64,000 bases of DNA from Bicyclus anynana (Eukaryota; Arthropoda; Insecta; Lepidoptera; Nymphalidae), in contig NC_069105.1 of the NCBI RefSeq assembly GCF_947172395.1, forward strand, positions 7,585,971 to 7,649,970, in the 5' to 3' direction. Position numbers and translations under genes: made by a program. Numbering within the stretch: position 1 is the stretch's first letter; each line of letters opens with the position of its first letter. A model generated the notes under the pieces. It was not told the DNA's origin, ran no database searches, and was given only the letters and a program-made list of their open reading frames with translations. Below, in pieces: positions 1 through 12,779 of this stretch.

Positions 1-106
1 CTTGTCTATACAACAAGTTTGCTGAGTCCGGCCGGTGACCATTAAAATACCTTAGACTATACCATAGATTACTTAATAGGAACCGCTCAGAAATGGCTTG
101 TTAGAG

Positions 107-495
107 CAGTGATTATTATACAGGGTGCTCGGGAGTATTTCCCATAACTCTGCGGTTATATTCTTTACCGAAAATTAATTAAAAATATTCAAGGAACATT
201 TGTTCTAGATATAATAATTTCGGGATAAATAATATGTCTTTTCTAAATAGATCTTAAAATGTGTCCTCTAAACGCATCCTTATAATTATGACGTAGCCAT
301 GTTTTGCATATTTTACAAGAATAGATAAAGGCTTGTGCTACATATGGATAGTCGGAATTATTTGAATTGCTTTGTATAAACACATAAAAAGTTTTTATTT
401 AATAAAATATTAGTTATGCAGTTCGGCTCCTAAAAGTGGACTTGTCAACAACAGTTATGCGAAATACTCCCGAGCACCCTGTATAATAATCACTG
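107..495. mobile_element. MITE with about 40-bp terminal inverted repeats
   Basis: Both ends carry CAGTGATTATTATACAGGGT then GCTCGGGAGTATTTC in inverse orientation. The inner CAGGGTGCTCGGGAGTA part is also seen at about 46893, where it sits next to a LINE-like 3' UTR. There is no open frame. Confidence 0.7.
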
Positions 496-749
496 GTCTA
501 AGCCTCAAATGCCGTCTTCTATAATGAGGGAGGTCTGGCCTCTGTCGCAAAATGATTTATTACCACTAAAATATAACGTCACTTTACGTAAACGCCATTT
601 CTATAGTTTTGTTAATATCACTATGGTCACAACCCACGCGCGAGATAAACGCAACCGGTTATGATTCTTAATGTGTATAAGCAAAAAGTCTACTTTCCCT
701 CACCCCCGCCAGCAGACAGGTTCGCGAGGCGCGTAACAACTATTAGATG

Positions 750-1522
750 AAGAGCCAGCGACAGCCAGACCTTTGTCATTTTATAAAAGCTGAAGTTTGT
801 CAGCTCATGCTCCTAATATAGGTAAGTACGGTAGACAACTATTGAGTTTGGACCGTGGTTACTTTGTTTTTAAGGATCCAGACCCTCAGCCGTCTAAGTA
901 TAATGTGTATTTTTTTTCAAGTGATAATGAGAGTGTAAAGTAAACCGCTTCGTAACGCGTTACGACGCCACTCTGTCTGGCTTCCCTTTCTGTCACACAT
1001 ACGGCAGCAGGTTTATGTTAACACTTCTGTCGAGCATCCCGAGACACAATTGTTTTTTTTAATATTTTCCTCGGCATAATATGTGAAATTATATCCCCAA
1101 TACCCCAGTCATGTAGCTAAAGTTATGTAGTTAATGTTCTTATAAGATAAGAAGTTATCACTTCAGTAATATTTATAACCTAAAAATGGAACAGAGTTCA
1201 AAGACGTATCTCAGTTATTTTTATTACAACACAAAATTACTAAACCTATTTTCATGAAAATAAAATGGGACCAATCTGGAATTATCCTCTTTCAAACAAA
1301 AAAAGATTTTTTAAAATTGATTAATAAATGTCAACGTTAGGTTAAAAATTACATGACGATAATTTTATGACTACTTGGGGTCTGGTCTGGACCCTTGAAA
1401 CCTTCCAAAGTAGCCAAGATACAAACTCCATAACTGGCTACTGTGCTTACCTACAGTAGGCGCATGAGCTGACAAACTTCAGCTTTTATCAAATGACGAA
1501 TGTCTTGCTGTCGCTGGCTCTT
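750..1522. mobile_element. 773-bp DNA element with terminal inverted repeats over 100 bp
   Basis: Left AAGAGCCAGCGACAGC through AAGCTGAAGTTTGTCAGCTC pairs with the inverse of 1410-1522 at about 90% over the outer 60 bp, and more loosely for another 50 bp. There is no coding frame inside. The superfamily is not assigned because no clear target duplication is visible. Confidence 0.75.
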
Positions 1523-2689
1523 AGTCTATATAGATATATCGGCGATGTAACGTCATACATTGTTATGATTTACAACCGAACGGACCATGCGCATCCTTGA
1601 GAAAGTCGTTTTCTAACCGCACCACTATGTAATAAATATAAATGCGAAAGTAAATCTGTCTGTGTTGTTTAATCACTTCATGGGTATTCAAATCGATTTT
1701 ATAAATAGCTTGATGGACTAACGTCGTATCTACCAAATACTAGACACTTTCGTTTTCATTAAGGAAAAACAAAAGAAAACACGGAAAATGAAATCGCCGT
1801 TATCATATTACTTATTTCCCCTCTTAGCATGCCCTGGGGGGTACCTACATAGGGCGTTATTGTTTTTTATCTTTCTGTTTTATGAAGGTTGAATATTTTA
1901 TATAAAAAAAAAAAACATTTTTATTTTGCCGTTTTTGGTGACCTGGAATTACTTCATTGTCAAAAAGTCACTACATAAAGTTATTACGAAGTTCATCTCG
2001 GACTAACTTTTGAATTTAAAAACCAAACCAAGTACTTAACTGATTCTTTTAAATACTGGGGCCACAGCATTTGAGAAACTCTTTCAAATAAAAAATTGGT
2101 TAATAAATGATAGAGTTATGAGGTAACACGGGCAATTAATAACAGACTTTTACATTGTCAGGTAAAAACGCGTCGAATCGTCTTTATTTTAAGTTGAATA
2201 AAAACGGAAGTCAAGCTACTTCAAATCAAGTACAGTCAAGAATTACTTAAATTATAACAACAAAATTAATTGTTAAATACTAAAAAATTAATAAAAATTT
2301 AATTTTGTGCAACAACATTACATTACTTATATCGTTAAGAATAATATCGTTGAGCAAAATCAAGCATTTTTCATGATTTTCACAGCAAATTAAGCGTACC
2401 TACAGATAATTTTAGAAAACGCTTTTTGATAACGTGACGGAGGTAACGAAGCACCTCTCGACTTCTCGAGTCTCGACCTACCTTGGATTTGACAGTAGAT
2501 TGCTTCACTCGAGGAAATCCCTTGATTCAAGGGTCTCTTCGAGTCACTGTGTATATGACATAGGTAGGTACACATAACTCGTTATGTATTAATGATTATC
2601 AGGTCGAGTATGCAGATACTTGAACTTAGAACAAATACTAATATTTTGAGTAGACAGAAACCAAATTTAAAAAGGCTCATAGAATATCA
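1523..2689. other. AT-rich intergenic sequence without recognisable features
   Basis: Short random frames only. The same holds for about 5011-6400, 6601-7369, 9786-10679, 11451-12640 (with a faint decayed RTE-like trace near 12215-12545), 12881-15235 and 18288-19228. Confidence 0.5.
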
Positions 2690-2966
2690 ACCCGTAGTCG
2701 GCTCACTGCTGACCTCGTGTCTCAGAATGAGAGGGGTTAGGCCAATAGTCCACCACGCTGGCATAATGCGGATTGGCAGATTTCATCACTTCACACACGC
2801 ATAGAATTAAGAAAATTCTCTGGTATGCAGGTTTCTTCACCGTTTAAGACACGTGATATTTAATTTCTTAATATGCACATAACTGAAAAGTTAGAGGTGC
2901 ATGCCCCGAACCGGATTCGAACCAACACCCTCCGGAATGCAGAGGTCATATCTACTGTGCTATACT
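2690..2966 (-). mobile_element. tRNA-derived SINE family A
   Basis: On the minus strand the head has a pol III B-box (GGTTCGAATCC type) and GGGCATGCACCTC. The body has AAATATCACGTGTC, CTGCCAATCCGCAT and GGACTATTGGCCTAACCCC. The tail is just right of the AT-rich flank. The body is slightly gapped. Open frames overlapping it are fortuitous. Confidence 0.85.
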
Positions 2967-3490
2967 GCTATAGACAATATACTAATGGTATATTATTCAA
3001 CTGTGCCATAGGGCCGGTAATAATTAATAAAGATAATAGAATAATGCCCATTGAAACGGACCACCTGGACAATAGTGTAATATGAGATTGTATTAAGGCG
3101 AGTACGCACCGGCGTTACGTTATGTATTGTAACATTCGCAGCGAGCATATTGTTACGCCTTGTACCAAATATGTAGCAGCGAACGATTCGCTTAACCTAT
3201 GTATAGACGCTCGCCCGCTTTTTATACATTTTCTATTGACAGGGTTTGTTTGTATTATTCGCTTGGTTCGATTACCGTAACTCGTACCACATAATTATGT
3301 GGTTCATATAATGAAACGCCGTTAAACGAGGATGTGATCTTTCATACTCTCTGATTTTAGTAGCGCCTAAGTACCTACTATAGTTTTTTCTGATATCAAA
3401 TACATACGGAAAAGCTTGCCAGCTTCGCTATTATATGGCTATGGCTTTATTAAACGCCTCACATTAATTGACAGTGCGGCAATTTATTAC

Positions 3491-3675
3491 AGTGTGCCTA
3501 GTGGCAGTTATCAATGTTTTCATACTGTGAAGATCGCGTAACCGTAAACGCGAATTTCTAAGGAATTTAAACAGAGCCATCTAGTGGTACAATTGTTTCA
3601 ATTCCATATAAATTCGCGTTTACGGTTACGCGATAGTAACAGTGTAAAAACATTGAAAACCGAAACTAGGCACTC
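3491..3675. mobile_element. 185-bp palindromic MITE
   Basis: The arms extend from AGTGTGCCTAG inwards through CAATGTTTT to an almost perfect 28-bp inner arm (ATCGCGTAACCGTAAACGCG ...). The whole element could fold into one hairpin with about 85-bp arms and a short loop. Confidence 0.8.
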
Positions 3676-3882
3676 TGGAAATAACTAGACGTTACAATAC
3701 AGGGGATCTGGATGTGATTAATAACAAGTAATCTGAAAAGTCATCAACAATGTTAAAAGCTTAACACGTTACGATGAATGCCTGATGATAATAGAATCAA
3801 TAGCTCAACGGTAAAAGCGGTCGGACTAATCACCGAGTGAGTGATGATTCGATGATTCGATCCTCGATCCTTCGGTCTATTG

Positions 3883-4131
3883 CAGGGTTTCTCAAACTTT
3901 CGGCTCCACGAAGCCCTGTTAAAACTTCCAAGTGACAGCGAACCCTACTAATTACTGCCCGATTACTGAAGAAAATAAGGTTTTTATTTGAACAAAAGGT
4001 TACACATAAAGTACCAAAATATATGTTTTCGCAATATTAATGTGATGGGTGTGCTTGTTTCGTGTCTTGTTTGTTGTTGTCGCGAACCTTCTGCCGTCAA
4101 ATGGGGTTCGCGTACCCCACTTGAAACCCTG
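3883..4131. mobile_element. Non-autonomous hAT element with perfect 8-bp target duplication
   Basis: It starts CAGGGTTTCTCAAAC and ends GAAACCCTG (inverted). It is flanked on both sides by the identical octamer GTCTATTG (3875-3882 and 4132-4139). CAGGG-type ends plus an 8-bp duplication are diagnostic of hAT transposons. There is no transposase; the short open frame inside is not recognisable. Confidence 0.9.
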
Positions 4132-4564
4132 GTCTATTGTCCCACTCCTAATACAGTCTTTCCCGACTACTTAGAGGGGAGGGGGAAAATTGGTCATATA
4201 TAAAAAAAGATATGTCATTTAAAAAAAAAAATGATACACGAAATCTCGTGCGAATGATGCACATGTGAACCCATCTTTACGCCGGTCAGTGGCCACCTTT
4301 ACACGCGTGTGGCAACAATACAAACTGTGTGATCCGATACTCGATACGGGTTCTCGAACGTATCGACTTACAAACATAACGAACAACTGTCGATGATACA
4401 TCTAAATCATTTTTTTTATACAAAACTGCGTTTTTTAATGGCTCTCTCTAGACGGCGAAGGTTCAGTTTAGTTTTTTTAATGGTAATAATAATAATAATT
4501 GTGGACCCCAGCTGATGGCTCAACTGGGGGAATAGCATACGACCAACGAATCCAACGAGATATC

Positions 4565-4748
4565 TATACTAATATTATAAAGCTGAAGAGTTTGTTTGGT
4601 TGAACGCGCTAATTTCAGGAACTATTGGTCCGATTTGAAAAATTCTTTCAGTGTTAGATAGCCCATTTATTGAGGAAGGGTATATATTATCTCCGTATTC
4701 CTACGGGAACTGGAACCATGCGGGTGAAACCGCGCGGCGTCTGCTAGT
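4565..4748 (+). repeat. Dispersed repeat family C (RTE/LINE 3' type)
   Basis: Starts CTATACTAATATTATAAAGC; contains GGTCCGATTTGAAAAATTCT and TAGATAGCCCATTTAT; ends CGCGCGGCGTCTGCTAGT. Other copies: 6401-6600 (+), 9612-9785 (-), 36022-36210 (+) and 60485-60595 (-). Related, more diverged pieces are at 58432-58640, 58990-59190 and 63828-64000. Confidence 0.75.
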
Positions 4749-4774
4749 ATCTTATAAAGAGTAAAGGTTTTTTT

Positions 4775-5010
4775 TTAATATTCTTTACAAGTTAGACCTT
4801 GACTGCAATCTCACCTGACGGTAAGTGATGATGAAAGCAAGATGGAAGCAAGCTAACTTGTTAGGAGGAGGATGAAAATCCACACCCCTTTCGGTTTTTA
4901 CATGATATCGTACCGGAATGCTACATCGCTTGGCAGTACCTCTTTGTCGGTAGGGTGGTAACTAACCACCCACCAGCTAGACCTGGACCAATTAGACGAA
5001 TATGGGTTGA
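4775..5010 (-). mobile_element. SINE family B, head missing
   Basis: Contains TGCAATCTCACCTGACGGTA, ATCGTACCGGAATGCTACAT and the CTAGACCTGGACCAATTAGA end. Confidence 0.8.
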
Positions 5011-7369
5011 TAATGATGATGAATGATGCAAACTGCAAATGGCTTTTTATTTCGTTGGAAATTCATGTTTACGATGAGCAAAAATCGTCAATTTTTTACA
5101 AATAGGTACCTACATAATAACAGTTTTATAATTTCACAGTCATCGGAATCCGCTTCGATTACGATCAACGGATAACCGTAACGTCCGAAGGTCGCTGCAC
5201 CTACTTGTTACTTGCGAAACGAATATAACAACCGGACAAAATTACACACAACCGGGGAATGTTTTTTAAACGTACATCACTTAAACGTTCACTTATTAGC
5301 CGACGCCTTGCGGTTTCCCGTGAGAATACGGGGATTAAATATAGCCTATGACACTCACAAATAACGTGGCTTGCTACTGGTAAAAGAATTTTCATTGAAT
5401 TGCAATTGTAACTTCATTTGGTAATTATGACTGTTGGTGTTGGTGTTATTTTTTTCTTTTTTGTTTGTAATTTCATTTAATTTAATTTAGTAATTGTACT
5501 GTATTTATCTTTTTCTTAATTTCATTTCATTTATTTTGGTAATTGTGACTGTTTGTATTTTTTTTTTTCACCATGTATAATATTTGCACACTATTAATTT
5601 AGTTGAATGTTGTAAAAAACAATAATTCTTGCAAATAAACAATTATTACAAACTTCACCTCTTTATAATATTACTTAATATAGAAAAAGATAGGCAGTGT
5701 TCGTATAAAAAGTTACTCTTGCACGTTTCTACCTGGGCTGGGCAGGGAGATTTGATTGATTTTTAAATGTCTTTATTATATAATATATTGTAACAGTGTT
5801 GTTAGAACAATAGACTTATAAATATTTCTTATTGCTAACATGCTATGGTCATTTGTTTGTACAGGCTTACACACCTTTATAAACATTTAGAATAATGGCA
5901 GGAAAAACAATTTGGACATAATTTACAAAGTAATAAACTATTATTACCTTAAGACATGTAGGTACCAACCTACCACTGCTGAGCGCCCGTTTGTTGCAAG
6001 CACTTATGATAATACATGTAGGTACATTACTATTAATTATATTATTACACAGAAGTAATTTTACAGATGGTAACTTATTCTACTAAGAGCAGGGAGAGAA
6101 ACACTATCGACGAAGGCAAAGGTTGACGCAAAAAGTCCAGAGCACCGCTCGGAGGTTTTCTCTCAGTCACACCATGTGTTGTGAAATTTTGACCTGGGCT
6201 AAGATGAACGTATAGAGCGATGTATTAATTAAATTAGATCAGAAAGTTTTTATGGCTAGTATTGTTCGCTGTACCCTAATAAGAGGTTGATTTCAGGTTC
6301 AATTCAGCGTTGAACGTAACTGAAACTTACTTACTTTATATTTATTTATTTATTTATTTATTGTGACAGACGATCAGTTTTTTGCAAGAAAGAAAAATCT
6401 ATACTAATACATATATAGTATTATTAAACTGAAGAGTTTGTTTGTTTGATTGAATGCGCTAATCTCAGGAACTACTTGGTCCGATTTGAAAAATTATTTC
6501 TGTGTTAGATAGCCCATTTATCGAGGAAGGCTATAGGCTATATATTATCCCCGTATTCCTACGGGAACGACAACCACGCGGGTAAAACCGCGCGGCGTCG
6601 TATAATAATATTACTACTACATTTTCACAGGCAGAAATATTAAGTCTTGCTATTGGTGGACATTCCGGATCTTTTGTATCTCTTGCAGGCGGTTTTTTTT
6701 ACATCACGAAAATCTGACTTTTCCCCTTACTTAGATATCAAGAGGAGAAAACTGCTTTGACAATAAAGTATTTGAGGGGCACCTCCTAATCTTATCATTA
6801 TTATCATCTTATCATCTAAAAATTATTTCAGATTAAACTGGAGCTAGGTACCTAATTTAATAATTCTCAAGTTCGCCTGAAGAAATTAACAAGTATAATT
6901 GTATAATCTCATTTAAAATTATAACTCGATTAAAACACTCGAGCGTAGAAGGTAATAGATAGGTACATACCTACTTATTATGCAAGTATGACCAATCAGA
7001 GTGATTACAATGTAATTTACGCTGAATTAAAGTAATTGGATCATCAGTCATCATTATAACTGGGTTACGTACGTGTTATAACTAGATATATCTACATATA
7101 TGATTTACTTTCGCGTGTTGCTCTGTCTGTCTTTGCGTAGATCATCATCATACAATGATATGTAATTATATCATAGGTATACACATATACATACATATTA
7201 CATACATACATACATACAGGGGCGAGCACATCATAATTGCATGAACTGATTCATTAGGAACCTATATTGAAGGAGAAACTTTCCATTTTGTACAACTAGT
7301 ATGTATAGCCTACTGCCTACCCTAGTTAAAAATCTTGTGCACGCCACTGCAGACATATTCCATAGGTAT

Positions 7370-7665
7370 ACGGATCACTGCTGAGCTCGATTCTCCTCTC
7401 AGAATGAGAGGGATTAGGCCAATAGTCCACCACGCTGGCCCAATGCGGATTGGCAGACTTCACACAAGCAGAGAATTGAGAAAATTCTCTGGTACGCAGG
7501 TTTCCTCACGATGATTATCCTTCACCGTTTTGAGACACGTGATATTTAATTTTTTAATATGCACACAAGTGAAAAGTTGGAGGTGCATACTCCGAACAGT
7601 ATTCGAACCCACACTCCGGAATCGGAGGCAGATATCATATCCACTGGGCTATCACGGCTCAAAGA
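7370..7665 (-). mobile_element. tRNA-derived SINE family A
   Basis: Near full-length copy: A-box side GATAGCCCAGTGGATATGA, B-box side GGTTCGAATAC, body TCAGAATGAGAGG on the plus strand. It has mild decay. Confidence 0.85.
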
Positions 7666-7989
7666 TACAGACAATAATTCCATTAACGATTGTTATTTTA
7701 TTTGACTGCAAGGGTTACGCTTTTCGCGCGTATCTTGTATGTATGTATGTACTTTATTAGGTCATATCTTCCAAACCGCTGAACAGATTTACGTATTTAA
7801 GATATCATTAGATTCGTCTTTATCTCTATGCAAAACTACCTGTTTTATGTGTTGTATGCACAAAAGAACATAACTGCATTCGTACATTACGAAAAAAAAA
7901 CCCAATACACACAAAAAAGTACCGGTGTGCTTCAAGGCGAGAATTCGTATCCGGAATTTTCGGAATAAATCATACAGATACAGGTTTAC

Positions 7990-8250
7990 GGCCTCCGGAC
8001 GGCGGACCGCGGAGCTCACGTACGGTCCAATTTCTAAACGTTTCCGGAAATAGTTCGGATTGCAGCAGAATCAGCGGCGCGTGATTCCGAAATTTACGGT
8101 TCCGTTTCAAGTGTTTCGACGGGAATGCATCGTTCTCGCGGCTGTAGCGCCTTCCGCCACAATCGCCGGGGCCATCGCGCCCTATCCTTGCGTTCTCTAA
8201 TTTCACAACACTTGGAAAATCGGCAAACAAAGAATTTATGCTCGCACGCA
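7990..8250. other. CpG-rich island of unknown role
   Basis: It stands out from AT-rich surroundings by GC content and many CG dinucleotides. The 96-codon minus-strand frame across it matches no family I know. It could be a promoter or CpG island of a non-coding transcript, or part of an old transposon: the adjoining 8262-8362 is repeated at 49870-49975. Confidence 0.4.
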
Positions 8251-8379
8251 ACAATTTCACACTATTAGATATGTTACGTGCCTACAAAATCACCGCAAAA
8301 GGTGATCCGAATTTAGTTACTCCACTGAGCGCCCACATGGACAATTTTGTATTTACTTACATTAGGTATATATTTAAGT

Positions 8380-9185
8380 ATTTATTTATTCTTTGCAAGT
8401 TAACCCTTGACAACAATCTCACATGATGGTAAGATGATGTTACTAACTAATTGAGATGGAGGATGAAAATCTAATCCTTTCGGTTTCTACACGACATCGT
8501 ACCGTCGACATAATTTTTAACCGACTTCCAAAAATGAGGAGGTTCTACGTTCGGCTGTATGTATGTTTTAATAATAAGCCTACCTTTTACTCTTAATTTA
8601 TAAATAGTATAGATGACTCTTGACTAATAGTATATATATTTTATTATTTTTCATTTCATTTGTATTATTTCTGTATTGCTATTTACTTGATTTATTATTT
8701 ACTTTTTTTATTTTATTTTTCCCTTTTATAACTGTTTCCCTGTCGAGTCGTGACGCCACCAAGGTTCATGCCTGAAAATCAGCGTTGCAAACACTGCAGC
8801 ACCATGCTGACGCAGCGACCTTTTCAGCTGAGATAAATATAAACTGTATATGATATTATATACAAACTGTATTAGGTAGACTATAGAAAATAAATTAAAT
8901 AGAACAACATAGGGAGGCACTATTTGCCCAGGAGTGCGGTCGTGTTTTTTAGTTATATCTTAAGATTAAGTTAATTTAGTTTTAACTATTTCTGTGAAGT
9001 CTTAAGCTGAATAAATGAGTTTTATTATTATTATTACCGGAACGCTAAATAGATTGGCGGTGCGCCTTTGCCGGTAGGCAAACTAGCCACGATACCTCCC
9101 ACCATCCAGACCCGGACCAATTAAGAAAATCTCAATCGGCCCAGCCGGGAATCGAACCCAGGACCTCCGTCTTATAAATGAAACA
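8380..9185 (-). mobile_element. SINE family B interrupted by a LINE 3' end with TACCG target duplication
   Basis: SINE sequence at 8380-8504 resumes at 9035-9185, its B-box side containing GGGAATCGAACCCAGG. The insert, 8505-9034, ends GAATAAATGAGTTTTATTAT and is flanked by TACCG on both sides (8500-8504 and 9035-9039). The minus-strand open frame at about 8726-8920 lies in the insert and is not recognisable. Confidence 0.8.
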
Positions 9186-9309
9186 CGACTGATGCACCTC
9201 ACTTCCCCGCACGCACGAGTTCACACCCGCGCAGTCTTTCCCCCCGACGCCCGCATATCATGGGAGTGTTATCAAAGAACTTGCCAGACTATAGCTAAAC
9301 TCATGACGG

Positions 9310-9347
9310 TCGGGGGATTTACAAAGTTAAACTTTGTAAATCCCCCT
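9310..9347. repeat. Perfect hairpin
   Basis: GGGGGATTTACAAAGT pairs with ACTTTGTAAATCCCCC around a TAA loop. It lies in intergenic sequence with no gene nearby. Confidence 0.85.
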
Positions 9348-10679
9348 TTGTAAAACTTTAAAATTAATATTCTGTCAAGTTGATTACGATAACGTATGGT
9401 GACTTTAGTTCGTCCGATTATAATAATTGAAGCGCACTTAACCAAGGTCACGACGTGAACCACATGTGTGTGACGTCACACTCCGACCACGTCAAGGTTG
9501 ATGAAGATTCTTATTTAAATACACAACGGAACGGGTTTTCATATATTAGTCTCCTTGCAAGGTGAGTAAAGTTCAGTGCAATAGGTGTAGTCAGTGTTTA
9601 TTTTATAAAATAACTAGCTGACGCCGCGCGGTTTTACCCACGTGGTTCTCGTAGGAATCTTAGGAATATATAGCCTATAGCCTACCTTGATAAATGGGCT
9701 ATCTAACACTGAAAGAATTTTTCAAATCGGATCAGTATTTCTCTCAGTTTTATACTAGTAACTCTTCAGTTTTATATACTAGTATAGATATAGATTCCAA
9801 TAGACCACAACCAAGTCTTGTCCAAAACCAAATAGACTTGGTCGCTAACTATGGTCTTTATAAGAAAGCCTCACTCAGCGAGTGATTGAGTGAGCTATAC
9901 TCGGAGTATCTAGTGAGCACTACACTAGTGATTGAAATAGAAATCAAAAGATCAGATTTGTTATACGAAAGCCTAAGGAACTCCATCGAAGATCGTGGTT
10001 CCTAATTCTTGCAGCCTGGGCATCTTTAAGATAAGAGTGAATAGGCATCTTCTAGGCCAAGGTTTCTCAAAGTAGGGTACGGGGTACTCAAACGGATAAA
10101 TCCGAGGGGTAATAGCTAATGTCATATAAAGGAATAAGACGTTCAAACAAGCTCTTGTTATCATAATAATTAAAATACTTAAATAGGTATGTCCGATATC
10201 TTCAGATTGGCTTATCAAATCTGTATCGTACTTACTTTAACCATATCGATTAAGTACATCAACTTTCAAACCGCATCATAATCGGTCCATGGGTTTAGAA
10301 GCTACGACAAACGCGTAAAAATAACACCCCCACTTCACATCGGTGGTAAAAAGTAACCCAACGCTCTGATTTATAATAGAATTAAACACAATTCGTCGAA
10401 TGGTAGGCGTTGCTCAATTAAGAGGCCGCATATATGCAGCGATAGATAAGCAATATCAGTTGATCCGCTAAGCCGCGGTCAAGGCGGCGAACAATGGTAT
10501 GCCCTACATAGCGCAGTGTTATGGTATTTGGGAGCTGGCCGCGCCGCCCGCAAGGTCGTTTTGCGCCCTTTCCACAGACAGAGATTGGATTATGACTGGG
10601 CTTTACTTGTGCTAGTTCTTACAGTATAATATGTCTTATCGAATAAGTGGCATATACGTCGTTTATCGATAAGGAAATT

Positions 10680-11195
10680 AAATATCTCGTGTTCTCAAAC
10701 GGTGGAGGAAATACATCGTGAGGAAACCTGCATGTAACTGAGAACTTTCCTTTTTCTCTAGGTGTTTGAATACTGCCAATTCGCATTTGTCCATTTTTTC
10801 GTATTGAGTAAGTGCCGATGGCTCCATGTGGGACCACTACGGCGTCACCGGGGGGTTTGGGCGAGCGCAGAAGCATCGCCTGATGAGACCCGAAGGCTGA
10901 TATAATGATAGAGGACGAAACGGCTCTCTATGGGCGTCTCCTATAAGCCTCGGACCTCGGCTTAAAGGGCCATTCGGGAGGGTGTAACCGTGACTTGAGT
11001 GAATCAGTCAGGATGCCCCCGAGATCGTGATTTGAAGAAGTTAGTTCGCCGGCGAAGACGCTGTGTTGCTTGTGATTGTGTTGCCCGGGAAGCATCATCG
11101 GTCGTGGTGGACTAAGGCCTAACCCCTCTCATTCTGAATTGAGACTCGTGCTCAACAGTGAGACGAATATTGGATGTTAATGATGATGACGTTGT
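10680..11195 (+). mobile_element. SINE family A split by a foreign block
   Basis: 10680-10765 carries the AAACGGTGGAGGAAATACAT and GAGGAAACCTGCAT part of the SINE. 11105-11195 carries GTGGACTAAGGCCTAACCCC and the tail. The 340 bp between is unrelated and resembles the repeat at 49960-50270 (both have CCTCGGACCTCGGCTTA). Confidence 0.6.
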
Positions 11196-11379
11196 TCACA
11201 GTTGCGTGCACTGTACACTGTACGAATAAATTATACAAACTAGAAATCTTTTATAATAAAGGTTTTTAATCCAGTTCTTAGGGCTTAAGCAGTGCATTTT
11301 TGCCTGTATGAAGTGAAATCTATGATGATAGTAATGATGATGATGATGATGATGATGATGATAACAACGATGCTAACAA

Positions 11380-11450
11380 GTTAGCCCGCTCCATGTACCA
11401 TCAGGTGAGATTTTAGTTAAAGGCTAACTTGTAGAAAATAAAAAAAAAAG
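11380..11450 (+). mobile_element. SINE family B tail beside a GAT microsatellite
   Basis: CTAACAAGTTAGCCCGCTCC to GGCTAACTTGTAGAAAATAA with an A-rich end, preceded by a GATGATGAT run at 11331-11365. Confidence 0.7.
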
Positions 11451-12640
11451 TGCACGCTACTGGTTGTTTATAAAACCGTACACACGACGTTACAACGTTT
11501 AGACTTGTGCTGTAAATGATAACTTCCTCCTTTTTTTGAAGTCGGAAGAATATGTATGTAATTAAAAAAAAATGTAACATTAAAGGTAATCATGTTACAT
11601 ACATTTACTCTAAATCAATATCCCTCCTTTGTAGGTACAAAAAAAAATCAGACGAGATACAATAAGATCGCTTACGTAGTCACATTATTATGTAGGCACT
11701 GGTCAGTTAGACACATGTTTATGAGTTACCCAGCGAGCTCGCGTCATGTCATCATCTCGTCATCTCCGCTAATCCCTCTCGTCAATCATCGTCCCACTTT
11801 GTTTGACGACGCTGTAAAATATTTACGCGCAAAACCACATGGCCATAAAACTGTTAGATTACAAATTTCGCGTTATCTTATAAGCCCGTATTCGCACGAG
11901 AGTTTTTTAATGTCAAATATAGTATAAAGTTAAATTAATGTCTATCTCCAACGCCCAAAATTGAAAAGAACACTGCTCGAGAAAAAGCGTCGCGTTTTAA
12001 AAACGCTGTCGTGTGAACAATTACTTGGGAACGCATTTGTTGTATTTGAATGTTATTTTAACGTTTGTTAAAAAAAACTCTGCAAATTGGGGCTATAGCT
12101 CATGTTGCTATAGTTATATAACTTATGGTCAATAGTAGGCTTGTGCTTGACTACAATCATGCATAACTGCATCATTGGCTCATAGTTCTCAATCATCATC
12201 ATCATCATCATATTAGCTGATGGCCAACCATTGCTGGAAAATTGGACATCATCCTTTTGTAGAGCCTTCTATACCTAACAGTCCTAAGCCGCCTGCAACT
12301 AGCGGGTCTCTGCAAAAGATTCAATGTTATCAGGCCATCTATTCAAGGGTAGATAACACTGCAATTTCTGGTGCAGGTTCAGTATTATAGCAAGTTGAGT
12401 GTTAAGTCCATATTTTGTATAGAGCCCTCCACCAGATACCTCAGAGTAAATCTTTAAACAGAACCCGGGTCTTGTGAACCAGATGAAGGGTTGAGGGGTT
12501 TATAACACTCTCATTCTCTGCTCATGATGCTTTTTATGCCCAGCCTAACTTAGAGGGATCCTTATTTACAAAATATCAAATATTCTCAATATTAAGAAAG
12601 TATCTTGTCTTTTGTTAAGAAATGAATATTTTTATTTTTA

Positions 12641-12680
12641 TTCTAAAGCATCACCTAGAAGATAGGTGATGCTTTAGAAT
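12641..12680. repeat. Perfect 16-bp-arm hairpin
   Basis: TTCTAAAGCATCACCT and AGGTGATGCTTTAGAA are exact inverses separated by AGAAGAT, followed by a third partial copy (AAAGCATCAC). Confidence 0.85.
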
Positions 12681-12779
12681 AAAGCATCACATCAACACCT
12701 TTTTTTTTAACATCTTTATGAACATCAGATAATGCCAGACAATAAGTAATGTGATTAGGAACATGTATTGAAAAAACTT

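Noticed and set aside
7141..7220. Candidate CRISPR-like or satellite array
   Set aside because: Simple ATAC/TACA microsatellite only.
9694..9885. 63-codon plus-strand frame
   Set aside because: It begins inside a repeat family C copy (CTAACACTGAAAGAATTTTT) and has no protein match.
11592..11927. 111-codon plus-strand open frame
   Set aside because: No recognisable motif, no splice partners; expected by chance in 64 kb.
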